Shown: positions 57,047 through 64,000 of the stretch, piece by piece
Position numbering within the stretch: the stretch's first letter is position 1
Layout of the letters: the number at the start of each line of letters is the position of its first letter
From: Patulibacter americanus DSM 16676
GTDB lineage: Bacteria > Actinomycetota > Thermoleophilia > Solirubrobacterales > Solirubrobacteraceae
Direction of reading: 5' to 3'
DNA length: 64,000 bases
Assembly (NCBI RefSeq): GCF_000420025.1
Contig: NZ_ATUD01000009.1
Span: 62,001 to 126,000, forward strand
Notes under the pieces: generated by a model
Database searches by the model: none
What the model was told of the DNA's origin: nothing
What the model saw: the letters and a program-made list of their open reading frames with translations, nothing else
Translations under genes and position numbers: made by a program

Positions 57047-57261
57047 GCGGCAGACCGGGTCCCGCCCCGAGCGTCCCGGGCCGGGCCGCGCAGGAGTGCG
57101 GCGCGGTTCGGGGCACCCGGAGGGGCCGGACCGGCGTCGCCCGCGAGCGGCGCTCCGGTCGTGCGCTGGCGGTCGCGGTCGACGGACCGGAGCGGGAGCG
57201 ATGCGGCAAACCTCGGACGCAGCACCGGCCGGGAACCGCTGCCGGCGCCCGCCCCCCTCCC

Positions 57262-58206
57262 TCAGAACACGATGAGCAGGCGGCCGCGGACGCCGCCCGC
57301 CTCCATCCGCCGGTGCGCTTCGCCGACCTCCTCGGGCGGAAAGGTCGCCGACACGGGCAGGGGCAGGCGGCCGGCGCCGGCCAGCTCGCGGAGGTGCAGG
57401 AGCGCCTTCGTGTCTTCCAGGCGCTCGGCGACCCAGACCGCGTGGGGGACGATGCCGCGCTCCGTCTCGCCGCGGAACCCGCGGACGGCCGCGTAGCCGC
57501 CGCCGTCGCGGACCGCCGCGTAGATCGCGGGGCCGAGCAGCGCGGCGTCGAGCACGGCGTCCACGCCGTCCGGGACGAGCTCGCGCACACGGGCGGCCAG
57601 CCCGTCGCCGCGCTCGAGCACGTCGTCTGCGCCGTACCCGGCAACGAGGTCGCGCTCGTCGGCGCGGGCATCCGCCAACACCCGCAGGCCGCGCTCCTTC
57701 GCGAGCGGGATCGTCAGCGCCGACAGGTGGCCGGCGCCCCCCGTGATCAGCAGCGTGCCGCCGGACGGGATCGACAGCAGGTCGAGGGCATGGATCGCCG
57801 TCAGCCCGTTCATGGGCAGGGTGGCGGCCTCCTGCAGCGTGGCGCCCTCCGGGAGCGGCACGGCCGACGCCTCGGGGACCACGATGAGCTCTGCCTGCGC
57901 TCCCCCGTCGGGGCCGGGGCGCCGCGGCAGCACGGCGGCCATGACCTCGTCGCCGACCGCCAGTCGGGTCACGCCGGGGCCGACGGCGTCGATCGTCCCC
58001 GCGGCGTCCATCCCGGGGACGATCGGGAAGGGGATGTCGCGGTAGGCCGCCGCGGCCGTCCCGTCGCGGGTCGTGATGTCCGTCGGGTTGACCGCCGCGG
58101 CCGCGACCCGGATGCGGACCTCGCCCTCCCGCGGCTCGCGCGGCTCGCGGTCGAACACCTCCAGGACGTCGGGTCCACCGAACTCCGGGATGCCGATCGC
58201 GCGCAT
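57262..58206 (-). CDS. Quinone oxidoreductase-like NADPH dehydrogenase (zinc-free MDR)
   Basis: This 314-residue medium-chain reductase of the QOR branch opens with MRAIGIPEFGGPDVLEVFD. AAAVNPTDITTRDG stands where zinc enzymes have Cys. VPGMDAAGTIDAVGPGV and LPMNGLTAIHALDLL follow, and the nucleotide loop is LLITGGAGHLSALTI. It carries no zinc ligands. It is likely an NADPH-dependent quinone or enone reductase. TAGCGT (58218-58213) ends 6 nt before the ATG. The 215-bp gap to the FKBP gene contains nothing recognised. Confidence 0.88.
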   Translation of the reverse strand: MRAIGIPEFGGPDVLEVFDREPREPREGEVRIRVAAAAVNPTDITTRDGTAAAAYRDIPFPIVPGMDAAGTIDAVGPGVTRLAVGDEVMAAVLPRRPGPDGGAQAELIVVPEASAVPLPEGATLQEAATLPMNGLTAIHALDLLSIPSGGTLLITGGAGHLSALTIPLAKERGLRVLADARADERDLVAGYGADDVLERGDGLAARVRELVPDGVDAVLDAALLGPAIYAAVRDGGGYAAVRGFRGETERGIVPHAVWVAERLEDTKALLHLRELAGAGRLPLPVSATFPPEEVGEAHRRMEAGGVRGRLLIVF

Positions 58207-58281
58207 CCGACGACGCTAGCGGCTCGGCGGATCGTCGGCCGGCGGCATCCGATCGCCCTTCCGGCTACGTACTGAGAGGGA

Positions 58282-59166
58282 ATGCCTCAGAACGACACCG
58301 CCGCTCGCAGCCTCGAGCACTGGAGCGAGGACGGTCGGCGCGGGATGGACGCGTTCTACGCCCTCGCGCACCTCGACTACCGCCTGCTGGCCAAGGCGCT
58401 CGACCACCCGCGGCTGTTCCGAGAGGTCCGTGAGCGCGCAGGGAACCCCGAGTCGCTGAGCCTGCTCGACGTCGCGTGCGGCTCGGGCAAGTTCCCCGCC
58501 GCCCTCCTGCGCGACACCGCGGTGCCCGCGCTCGCCGACGAGGGCCTACGGGTGGACTACGCGCTGCTCGACCCCTCCGCGTTCTCGATCGCGGAGGCCG
58601 CGGCGGAGCTCCGCCCCCCGTTCCACGAGGCCCAGCGGCTCGAGACGACGCTGGAGGACCTCGACCCGTCCGTCGGCCCGTTCGACGTCGTCTGGGCCAC
58701 CCACGCGCTCTACGCGCTGGAGCCCGCGCACCTGCAGGCCGCGGCGCGCCGGCTCGTGGCGGCGACGGCGCCCCACGGCGTGGCGCTCATCGCCCAGGGC
58801 ACCGCCGACGGTCACTACCTCGCCTTCTACCGCGCGTTCCTGGAGGGGGTGCGCGGCGGCGAGGGCACCCCGTACGTCTCGTGCGAGGAGCTCGTCGAGG
58901 CGATCGGGATCGCGGTCAAGGACGGGCCGCACGAGATCGTCGTGCGCCGGCTCTCCTACGACCACGTCGTCGCGCAGGACGACCGCGACGTCGTCGAGGG
59001 GTTCCTGCAGCGCTGCGCGTTCGACGACTCCGTCTCGCTGGAGCAGATGCTCGACGCGCCGGTCCTGGGCGACTACCTCGCGGGCTGCCGCGACGACGCC
59101 GCCGGCGTCTGGCGGTTCCACCAGGAGGTCGACCTCGTCCTCCTCACCCCGGGGGAGACCCGATGA
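58282..59166 (+). CDS. Class I SAM-dependent methyltransferase, first of the MT-PhyH-MT operon
   Basis: This 294-residue Rossmann-fold methyltransferase has motif I LLDVACGSGKFPAALL (about 60-75), an acidic strand-2 end YALLDPS, motif VVWATHALYAL and post-motif GVALIAQGTADGHYLAFY. The C-terminal 100 residues form a helical cap (VVAQDDRDVVEGFLQRCAFD). N-terminal RGMDAFYALAHLDYRLLAKA resembles small-molecule methyltransferases. The substrate is unknown. Upstream TACGTACT and AGAGGGA precede the ATG. It overlaps the dioxygenase gene by 4 nt. Confidence 0.82.
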   Translation: MPQNDTAARSLEHWSEDGRRGMDAFYALAHLDYRLLAKALDHPRLFREVRERAGNPESLSLLDVACGSGKFPAALLRDTAVPALADEGLRVDYALLDPSAFSIAEAAAELRPPFHEAQRLETTLEDLDPSVGPFDVVWATHALYALEPAHLQAAARRLVAATAPHGVALIAQGTADGHYLAFYRAFLEGVRGGEGTPYVSCEELVEAIGIAVKDGPHEIVVRRLSYDHVVAQDDRDVVEGFLQRCAFDDSVSLEQMLDAPVLGDYLAGCRDDAAGVWRFHQEVDLVLLTPGETR

Positions 59167-60152
59167 GCACCACCGACCCGACCGCCGAGAACAGCCGCAT
59201 CCTCTCCGCCGAGCACGCGCGGGAGTCGGGCGTCGACCAGCCGTGGGAGGCGTCGAACGAGGCGTGGTGGGACTGGTACCTGTCCCTCGCCGCGACGGAC
59301 GGCACACCGGCCGAGCTCGTCCCCGTCGAGCCTCCGGAGGACGTCGAGCCGCTGACCGTCGCGGAGCTGGCCGAGGAGCTGCGCGAGCCCTACGTGCTGA
59401 GCGACGCCCAGGCCGCCGGGTTCGCCGCCGATCTCTACGCCAAGCTGCCCGGCGTCCTCAGCCCGCGCGCGCTGGCGACGGGACGTCGCGAGGTCGAGCG
59501 GCTCGCCGCCGCGGGCGAGGGCCCCGGATCCTCCGGATTCCTCAGCCTCGACCTCATGTGGCGCACGGACTCCGCGGTCCTGCGGCTCTTCGCCCTCTCG
59601 CCGCGCCTGGGCCGCCTGGCCGCCGACCTGCTCGGCGTCGCCGACGCCCGGATCTACCACGACAACGTGCTGAGCAAGCAGCCCGGCTGCGGCCGCACGC
59701 CGTGGCACTTCGACGCGCACCACTTCCCGATCGCCTCCCGCGACATCGTCACGAGCTGGATCCCCCTGCAGGCGATCCCGGAGCCGATGGGCCCGCTCGC
59801 CTTCGCGCCCGGCAAGGACACCTGGCGGCTGGCCGAGGACGTGGACTTCGACCGCGCGGGCGACGGCTACGACCGCGGGGTGGAGGCGGCGTTCCGCGAG
59901 GCCGGGGTGCGGGTCGACGACGCCCCGTTCGCCCTCGGCGAGGTCTCGTTCCACCACGCGTGGGCGTTCCACTGCGCGCGCGGCAACGGCACCACGCAGC
60001 CGCGGCAGGTGATGGCGACGACGTACTTCGCCGACGGCGCGCGGCTCGTGGACCAGCCCACGATGGTCTCGGGCGACTACGAGAAGTTCCTGCCCGGCGC
60101 GCAGCCCGGCGGGATCATCGACACGCCCCTGAACCCGGTGGTGTCGCGGTGA
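59163..60152 (+). CDS. Phytanoyl-CoA dioxygenase-family (PhyH) oxygenase
   Basis: This 329-residue Fe(II)/2-oxoglutarate oxygenase has a metal triad of His182 and Asp184 in WHFDAHHFP and a distal His in AWAFHCARGN (about 270). Arg in QPRQVMATTYF binds 2-oxoglutarate, and TSWIPLQAIPEPMGPLAFAPG is the cupin-core strand pair. The N-terminal 90 residues (EASNEAWWDWYLSLAATDGT) are an extra acidic region. Family members hydroxylate small molecules, lipids or natural products. Encoded between two methyltransferases with 4-nt overlaps on both sides, so the three probably act on the same compound. Confidence 0.88.
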   Translation: MSTTDPTAENSRILSAEHARESGVDQPWEASNEAWWDWYLSLAATDGTPAELVPVEPPEDVEPLTVAELAEELREPYVLSDAQAAGFAADLYAKLPGVLSPRALATGRREVERLAAAGEGPGSSGFLSLDLMWRTDSAVLRLFALSPRLGRLAADLLGVADARIYHDNVLSKQPGCGRTPWHFDAHHFPIASRDIVTSWIPLQAIPEPMGPLAFAPGKDTWRLAEDVDFDRAGDGYDRGVEAAFREAGVRVDDAPFALGEVSFHHAWAFHCARGNGTTQPRQVMATTYFADGARLVDQPTMVSGDYEKFLPGAQPGGIIDTPLNPVVSR

Positions 60153-60859
60153 GCACGGCGGGAGAGCGCGCCCCCGGGAACGACACGACGTTCGTGGCCG
60201 GCGCGACGGCGGACGGCCTCGCGGTCGTGCCCGTCCCCGGCGTGGACTACTGGCGGCGGCGGGCGATCGCCCTGGGCGACCGCGCCGTCGTCAACCTCGA
60301 CCACCCCGTCGACGGTGACCTCGACGCGGTCGCGGACGGGCACCGGGCGCAGCTCTTCCCGCTCCTGCGCGCCGAGCTGACGGGCGCGGAGCGGACCGTG
60401 CTCGACCTCGGATGCGGCACGGGGCGCCTGACCCCGGGCCTGGCCGCGCTGCTCGGCGGCCGCGCGATCGGGGTCGACCCGGTCGCGGAGCTCCTGGCCC
60501 TGGCACCCCCGCACCCCGACGTGGAGTACCGCCGGATGGACGAGGCGGTGCTGCCCGTGGGCGACGGCGAGGTCGACGTCGTCTTCACCTCGCTCGTCCT
60601 CGGCGGCATCCCGATGCCCGCGCTCGGCCGGACGATGGCCGAGATCCGGCGGGTGCTGGCCCCGGGCGGCCTGGTGTTCCTCTCGGAGTCGGTCTCGGAC
60701 GGCGACGACGCCGCGCACTGGGCGACCCGCACCGCCGCCGACTACCGCGCGCTGTTGCCGTGGGCCGGGCTCCGCGAGACCGGCGGGTTCGACGACGCGG
60801 GCGACGCCATCGCCGTGCTCGTCGGCCGCGCGCCCGCGGACGGGGCGCCCGACCGCTAG
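60149..60859 (+). CDS. Class I SAM-dependent methyltransferase, last of the MT-PhyH-MT operon
   Basis: This 236-residue Methyltransf_11/25-type enzyme has motif I VLDLGCGTGRLTPGLAALLG (about 88-105), acidic GVDPVAELLALAP, motif II region DEAVLPVGDGEVDVVFTSLV and motif III RVLAPGGLVFLSESVS. The N-terminus holds VDYWRRRAIALGDRAVVNLD. It starts at GTG overlapping the dioxygenase stop (GTGA). It is not closely similar to the first methyltransferase, so this is not a duplication. Confidence 0.85.
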   Translation: MSTAGERAPGNDTTFVAGATADGLAVVPVPGVDYWRRRAIALGDRAVVNLDHPVDGDLDAVADGHRAQLFPLLRAELTGAERTVLDLGCGTGRLTPGLAALLGGRAIGVDPVAELLALAPPHPDVEYRRMDEAVLPVGDGEVDVVFTSLVLGGIPMPALGRTMAEIRRVLAPGGLVFLSESVSDGDDAAHWATRTAADYRALLPWAGLRETGGFDDAGDAIAVLVGRAPADGAPDR

Positions 60860-61077
60860 GTCGGGTGCGCACACACGGGTCGTCCGCGGTGTGGCACGAT
60901 TCGTCGTCGCCGCGGCGCACCGCGGCGCGTGATCGGAGCGACCCGCTCCCGTCGTACCCAGGACTCGATCAGTCGGACGCGAGCACCCGCCGGACCCTCG
61001 ACCGCCGTTTGCGGGAGGGCCTCACCGGCGAGGGTGGGCAGGCCGTCACCGAGGCCGCCACCACCGAAGGACCCACC
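60860..61077 (+). promoter_or_regulatory. Long leader of the DEAD-box helicase gene
   Basis: The 218-bp gap before deaD holds a -10-like CACGAT (60895-60900) and a leader of about 170 nt ending in GAAGGA 6 nt before the GTG. Long leaders are typical of cold-shock helicase genes, where RNA structure controls translation. No coding sequence with a start signal was found in it. Confidence 0.4.
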
Positions 61078-63300
61078 GTGAGCGAGAACGCTCCCGACGG
61101 CACGCCCGTCACCGATGACACGACGACCGCCCCCGCGCTCGTCGACTCCCCCGTGAGCGAGGCCCCCGAGGCCCCCGCCACCGACAGCACGACGATCTCG
61201 GCCGGCGACGCCGTCGAGGCGCCGGACGCCCCGGCCGCCGAGGCCGAGACCGCGGAGACCGAGGTCGACGCCCCGGCCGAGGTCGAGACCCCCGAGGTCG
61301 CGCCCGAGACCTCGGAGGCCGAGGTCGAGACCCCGGCCGTCGAGGCCCCCGAGGCTGCCGCCTCCGCCGACGCCGACGCTGAGACGCCCGACGCCGAGAC
61401 CCCCGAGGTCGCCACCGCCGACGCGGCCCAGGCCATCGCGGACGACGCCGACGCCGAGGCCGCTCGCGCCGAGGCCGTCGCCCAGAAGGTCGCCGCCGAC
61501 GCCGAGAAGGCCGAGCGCGAGCGGGCCGCGAAGTCCGAGGCCCGCAAGGCCGCCGACATCCAGCGCCTCGCCGACCAGGCCGCCGCCAGCACGGCCGCCG
61601 CGTCCGCCCGCGCGGCCGACATCAAGGCCGAGGGCGGCGTCACGTTCGCCGACCTGAACCTGCGTCCCGAGCTGCTCAAGGCCCTGACCGGCCTGGGCTA
61701 CGAGGAGCCGACGCCGATCCAGCGCGAGGCCATCGGGCCGATCATCGCCGGCAAGGACCTCCTCGGCCAGGCCGCCACGGGCACCGGCAAGACGGCGGCG
61801 TTCGCGCTGCCGCTGCTGCACCGCCTGGAGCGCTCGAACCGCCAGGGTCCCCGCGGGCTCGTCCTCGTGCCGACGCGCGAGCTGGCGATGCAGGTCTCCG
61901 AGGCCATGTACTCCTACGGCAAGGCGCTCGGCATCCAGGTGCTGCCCGTCTTCGGCGGCCAGCCCATCGTGCGTCAGCTCAAGGCCCTGAGCCGCGGGGT
62001 CGACATCGTCGTCGCCACGCCGGGCCGCGCCATGGACCTCATCGCCCGCAAGGCGCTGAACCTCGGCACGATCGAGATGGTCGTCCTCGACGAGGCCGAC
62101 GAGATGCTCGACATGGGCTTCCAGGAGGACATCGAGGGCATCCTCGGCGCCACGCCGAGCGAGCGCCAGACGGTGCTGTTCTCCGCCACGATGCCCTCCC
62201 GCATCGACAAGCTCGCCCGCAAGCATCAGCGGGACGCGGTCCGGGTGCAGCTCGCCCGCGAGGAGACGCCGGACGGCGAGGCCCCGAAGGTCCGCCAGAG
62301 CGCCTACGTCGTCGCCCGCCAGCACAAGGCCGCCGCGCTCTGCCGCGTGCTGGACCAGGAGCAGCCGTCCGCGGCGATCGTCTTCTGCCGCACGCGCGCC
62401 GAGGTCGACGAGGTCGCCCAGACGCTCAACGGCCGCGGCTACACCGCCGAGGCCCTGCACGGCGGCATGGACCAGACCCAGCGCTCGCGCACGATCGACC
62501 GCCTGAAGGCCGGGACGACCGAGCTCATCGTCGCCACCGACGTCGCGGCCCGTGGCCTGGACATCGACACGCTGACCCACGTCGTCAACTACGACGTCCC
62601 GTCGGCCCCCGAGGCGTACGTGCACCGCATCGGCCGCGTCGGCCGCGCGGGCCGCGAGGGCGTCGCGATCACGTTCGCCCAGCCGCGCGAGCACCGCAAC
62701 CTGAAGAACATCGAGCGGCTCACGAAGCAGCAGATCACGGTCGAGCGCGTCCCGACGGTCGCCGACCTGCGCGCCCGCCGTCTCGACATGACGAAGGCCG
62801 CCCTGCGCGAGAGCCTCCTCGAGGACGACCTGTCGCTGCTGCGGCGCGTCGTCGAGGAGCTCGCGGACGAGTTCGACGTCATGGACGTGGCCGCGGCCGC
62901 GGTCAAGCTCTCCCACGAGGCCGGCGGCGCGCCGGTCGACGAGGAGGACATCCCCGAGGTGGCCGCCGGCCGCCAGAAGGAGCACCGCGGCACCGGGTTC
63001 CGCGAGGCCCGCGAGGGCTCGGCCGGTGCGGGTGGCAACCGCCGCGAGCGCCGCGGCAGCGGCGACGGCACCACGCGGATCTTCGTCGGCGCCGGCCGCG
63101 CGGCGCGGATGCGCCCGCAGGACCTCGTCGGCGCGATCGCGGGCGAGTCGTCCCTGAGCGGCCGCGACATCGGCTCGATCCAGATCAACGAGCGGTTCTC
63201 GCTCGTCGAGGTCCCCGACGCGGCGGCCGACGACGTCATCGAGGCCCTTCGCGGCACCACGATCAAGGGTCGCAAGCCCAAGATCCGCCGCGAGGTCTGA
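61078..63300 (+). CDS. deaD: DEAD-box ATP-dependent RNA helicase (DeaD/CsdA type)
   Basis: This 740-residue RNA helicase assists ribosome assembly and mRNA turnover, especially in the cold. An unusual acidic Ala/Glu/Val/Pro tail fills about 1-180 (VEAPDAPAAEAETAETEVDA-type repeats), followed by the core: FADLNLRPELLKALTGLGY (Q motif), AATGTGKTAAFALP (Walker A), PTRELAMQ, VLDEADEMLDMGF, FSATMP, IVATDVAARGLDID and YVHRIGRVGRAG. A basic linker and a DbpA-type RNA-binding domain end the protein (about 665-740, TRIFVGAGRAARMRPQDLVG). The start is GTG 61078 with a GAAGGA site; the open frame upstream is spurious. Confidence 0.95.
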   Translation: MSENAPDGTPVTDDTTTAPALVDSPVSEAPEAPATDSTTISAGDAVEAPDAPAAEAETAETEVDAPAEVETPEVAPETSEAEVETPAVEAPEAAASADADAETPDAETPEVATADAAQAIADDADAEAARAEAVAQKVAADAEKAERERAAKSEARKAADIQRLADQAAASTAAASARAADIKAEGGVTFADLNLRPELLKALTGLGYEEPTPIQREAIGPIIAGKDLLGQAATGTGKTAAFALPLLHRLERSNRQGPRGLVLVPTRELAMQVSEAMYSYGKALGIQVLPVFGGQPIVRQLKALSRGVDIVVATPGRAMDLIARKALNLGTIEMVVLDEADEMLDMGFQEDIEGILGATPSERQTVLFSATMPSRIDKLARKHQRDAVRVQLAREETPDGEAPKVRQSAYVVARQHKAAALCRVLDQEQPSAAIVFCRTRAEVDEVAQTLNGRGYTAEALHGGMDQTQRSRTIDRLKAGTTELIVATDVAARGLDIDTLTHVVNYDVPSAPEAYVHRIGRVGRAGREGVAITFAQPREHRNLKNIERLTKQQITVERVPTVADLRARRLDMTKAALRESLLEDDLSLLRRVVEELADEFDVMDVAAAAVKLSHEAGGAPVDEEDIPEVAAGRQKEHRGTGFREAREGSAGAGGNRRERRGSGDGTTRIFVGAGRAARMRPQDLVGAIAGESSLSGRDIGSIQINERFSLVEVPDAAADDVIEALRGTTIKGRKPKIRREV

Positions 63301-63351
63301 GCGGGGCCCGCCGCCCTGCGGCGGCGGTGACCGGCCTCCCGCTGGCGGCAG

Positions 63352-63385
63352 TCTGAATATGGAAGGTCTTCTTGCCATATTCAGA
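63352..63385. promoter_or_regulatory. AT-rich 11-bp inverted repeat
   Basis: TCTGAATATGG (63352-63362) and CCATATTCAGA (63375-63385) form a perfect inverted repeat around a 12-nt spacer, nested in a GACCGGC/GCCGGTC pair (63329-63335 with 63388-63394). Its AT-richness stands out sharply. It could be a repressor operator for the acyl-CoA dehydrogenase gene 122 nt downstream, or a deaD terminator. Confidence 0.55.
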
Positions 63386-63507
63386 GCGCCGGTCGCGGAA
63401 GGTGGCGGTCGGGGTGCCGGACACGGGCCAGGTGGAGCCCCGGCCGGGGTCCGCGGTCGAGGCCGGGCGGTCGGCGGCCCGGAGCGGCAATTCGGCAGGA
63501 TGCGGCC

Positions 63508-64000
63508 ATGACCGCCCTGCCGACGCTCCGGTCCTCCTCCGACGCCGAGGCGCTGCGCGCGGCGGTGCAGGCGTTCGTCGACGACACGGTGCTGCCCGGC
63601 GTGGGGGAGTGGGACCGCGAGGACGTCCTGCCCGACGCCGTGTGGGACCGGCTCGTCGCCCTCGGGTTGCCGGGCGCGATGGTGGCGCCGCGGTTCGGGG
63701 GGCAGGGGCGCACCGTCTCCGAGCTCGTGCCCGCGTGGCGCGCGCTCTCCCGCGGCTGGATCTCACTCACGGGCGCCGTCAACCCGACGGGGCTGGCCAC
63801 GGCGCTGCTGAGCACCCACGGCACGCCGGAGCAGCAGGAGCGGTGGCTGCCGCAGCTCGCGTCGGGCGCGACCCACGCCGCGTTCTCGATCACGGAGCCC
63901 GGCGCCGGCAGCGACCTCACCCAGATCACGACGACGGCCACGCGGATCGACGGCGGCCTGCGCATGGACGGCCGCAAGCGCTGGGTCGCTGGCGGGGTCA
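63508..64000 (+). CDS. Acyl-CoA dehydrogenase, 3' truncated by window edge
   Basis: The first 164 residues of an FAD-dependent acyl-CoA dehydrogenase are present. The N-terminal helical domain has LRAAVQAFVDDTVLPGVGEW, LVALGLPGAMVAPRFGGQGR and QQERWLPQLASGATHAAFSI, followed by the flavin/substrate signature TEPGAGSDLTQI. The beta domain begins at GGLRMDGRKRWVAGG. It catalyses the first oxidation of fatty-acyl-CoA beta-oxidation or a related acyl oxidation. CAGGAT (63496-63501) ends 6 nt before the ATG. The catalytic base Glu lies beyond the edge. Confidence 0.9.
   Translation, partial: MTALPTLRSSSDAEALRAAVQAFVDDTVLPGVGEWDREDVLPDAVWDRLVALGLPGAMVAPRFGGQGRTVSELVPAWRALSRGWISLTGAVNPTGLATALLSTHGTPEQQERWLPQLASGATHAAFSITEPGAGSDLTQITTTATRIDGGLRMDGRKRWVAGGV

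Noticed and set aside
60412-61077. Extension of the DeaD frame into the methyltransferase gene
   Set aside because: Overlaps a clear gene; GTG 61078 has a proper ribosome binding site.

Overview
This 64-kb window comes from a very GC-rich actinobacterial chromosome, roughly three-quarters G+C by eye, with GTG starts common and many start/stop overlaps of the ATGA/GTGA type. Gene content points to the class Thermoleophilia (Solirubrobacterales: Patulibacter, Conexibacter and Solirubrobacter types). This rests on the order rplY-pth, mfd-PPIase-mazG-eno-ftsB-like and ppx, a DhnA-type class I aldolase and a DUF4235 protein. There is no rRNA gene to confirm it. Both edges cut genes.

Layout. 1-3.3 kb: a truncated glycosidase, a DUF4235 protein and a secreted GH2 enzyme. 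3.4-19.7 kb: housekeeping (L25, peptidyl-tRNA hydrolase, IMP dehydrogenase, Mfd, a lipoprotein parvulin, MazG, enolase, an FtsB-like protein, an anchored nuclease, aldolase and a rhomboid-like protein), interrupted by a decayed SDR dehydrogenase. 19.7-27.7 kb: a three-gene hydrolase/RAM operon, a sigma factor fused to its own zinc-finger/membrane/tail region, a membrane adenylate cyclase, Ppx/GppA, a TetR regulator with a histone-like tail, and a TfoX-domain gene that has lost its stop. 27.9-33.3 kb: the initiator tRNA, an unassigned stretch, an envelope-stress-like group (PRC-barrel/DUF2382, small membrane and hydrophilic proteins, GlsB), a NarL-type two-component pair and a DUF3616-like protein. 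33.4-40.8 kb: a secreted M36 metalloprotease divergent from a large beta-propeller/Ig-repeat/OmpA surface protein. 40.8-43.5 kb: a DrrAB-like ABC exporter. 43.5-49.9 kb: small zinc-ribbon and secreted proteins, a lipoprotein zinc peptidase, two tandem PAP2-type lipid enzymes, a shortened SRPBCC protein and a zinc alcohol dehydrogenase. 50-56.5 kb: a probable exopolysaccharide locus, with a TIM-barrel lipoprotein facing a receiver/HPt-HEAT-GT2 synthase operon. 56.7-64 kb: FKBP, a quinone-oxidoreductase-like enzyme, a methyltransferase-PhyH dioxygenase-methyltransferase operon, a DeaD helicase, and the start of an acyl-CoA dehydrogenase.

Two themes run through the window. First, about twenty starts are preceded by a -10-like hexamer (TAnnnT or close) ending only 6-7 nt before the ATG/GTG, so much of this chromosome is probably transcribed leaderless. 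This signal also fixes many starts. Second, several proteins are degenerate or rearranged: a rhomboid without catalytic residues, an SRPBCC domain lacking its core, a frameshifted SDR tail and a TfoX stop loss.

The best candidates for undescribed biology are the GT2/HEAT/HPt-receiver/lipoprotein locus, the MT-PhyH-MT cassette and the membrane-tethered sigma factor.
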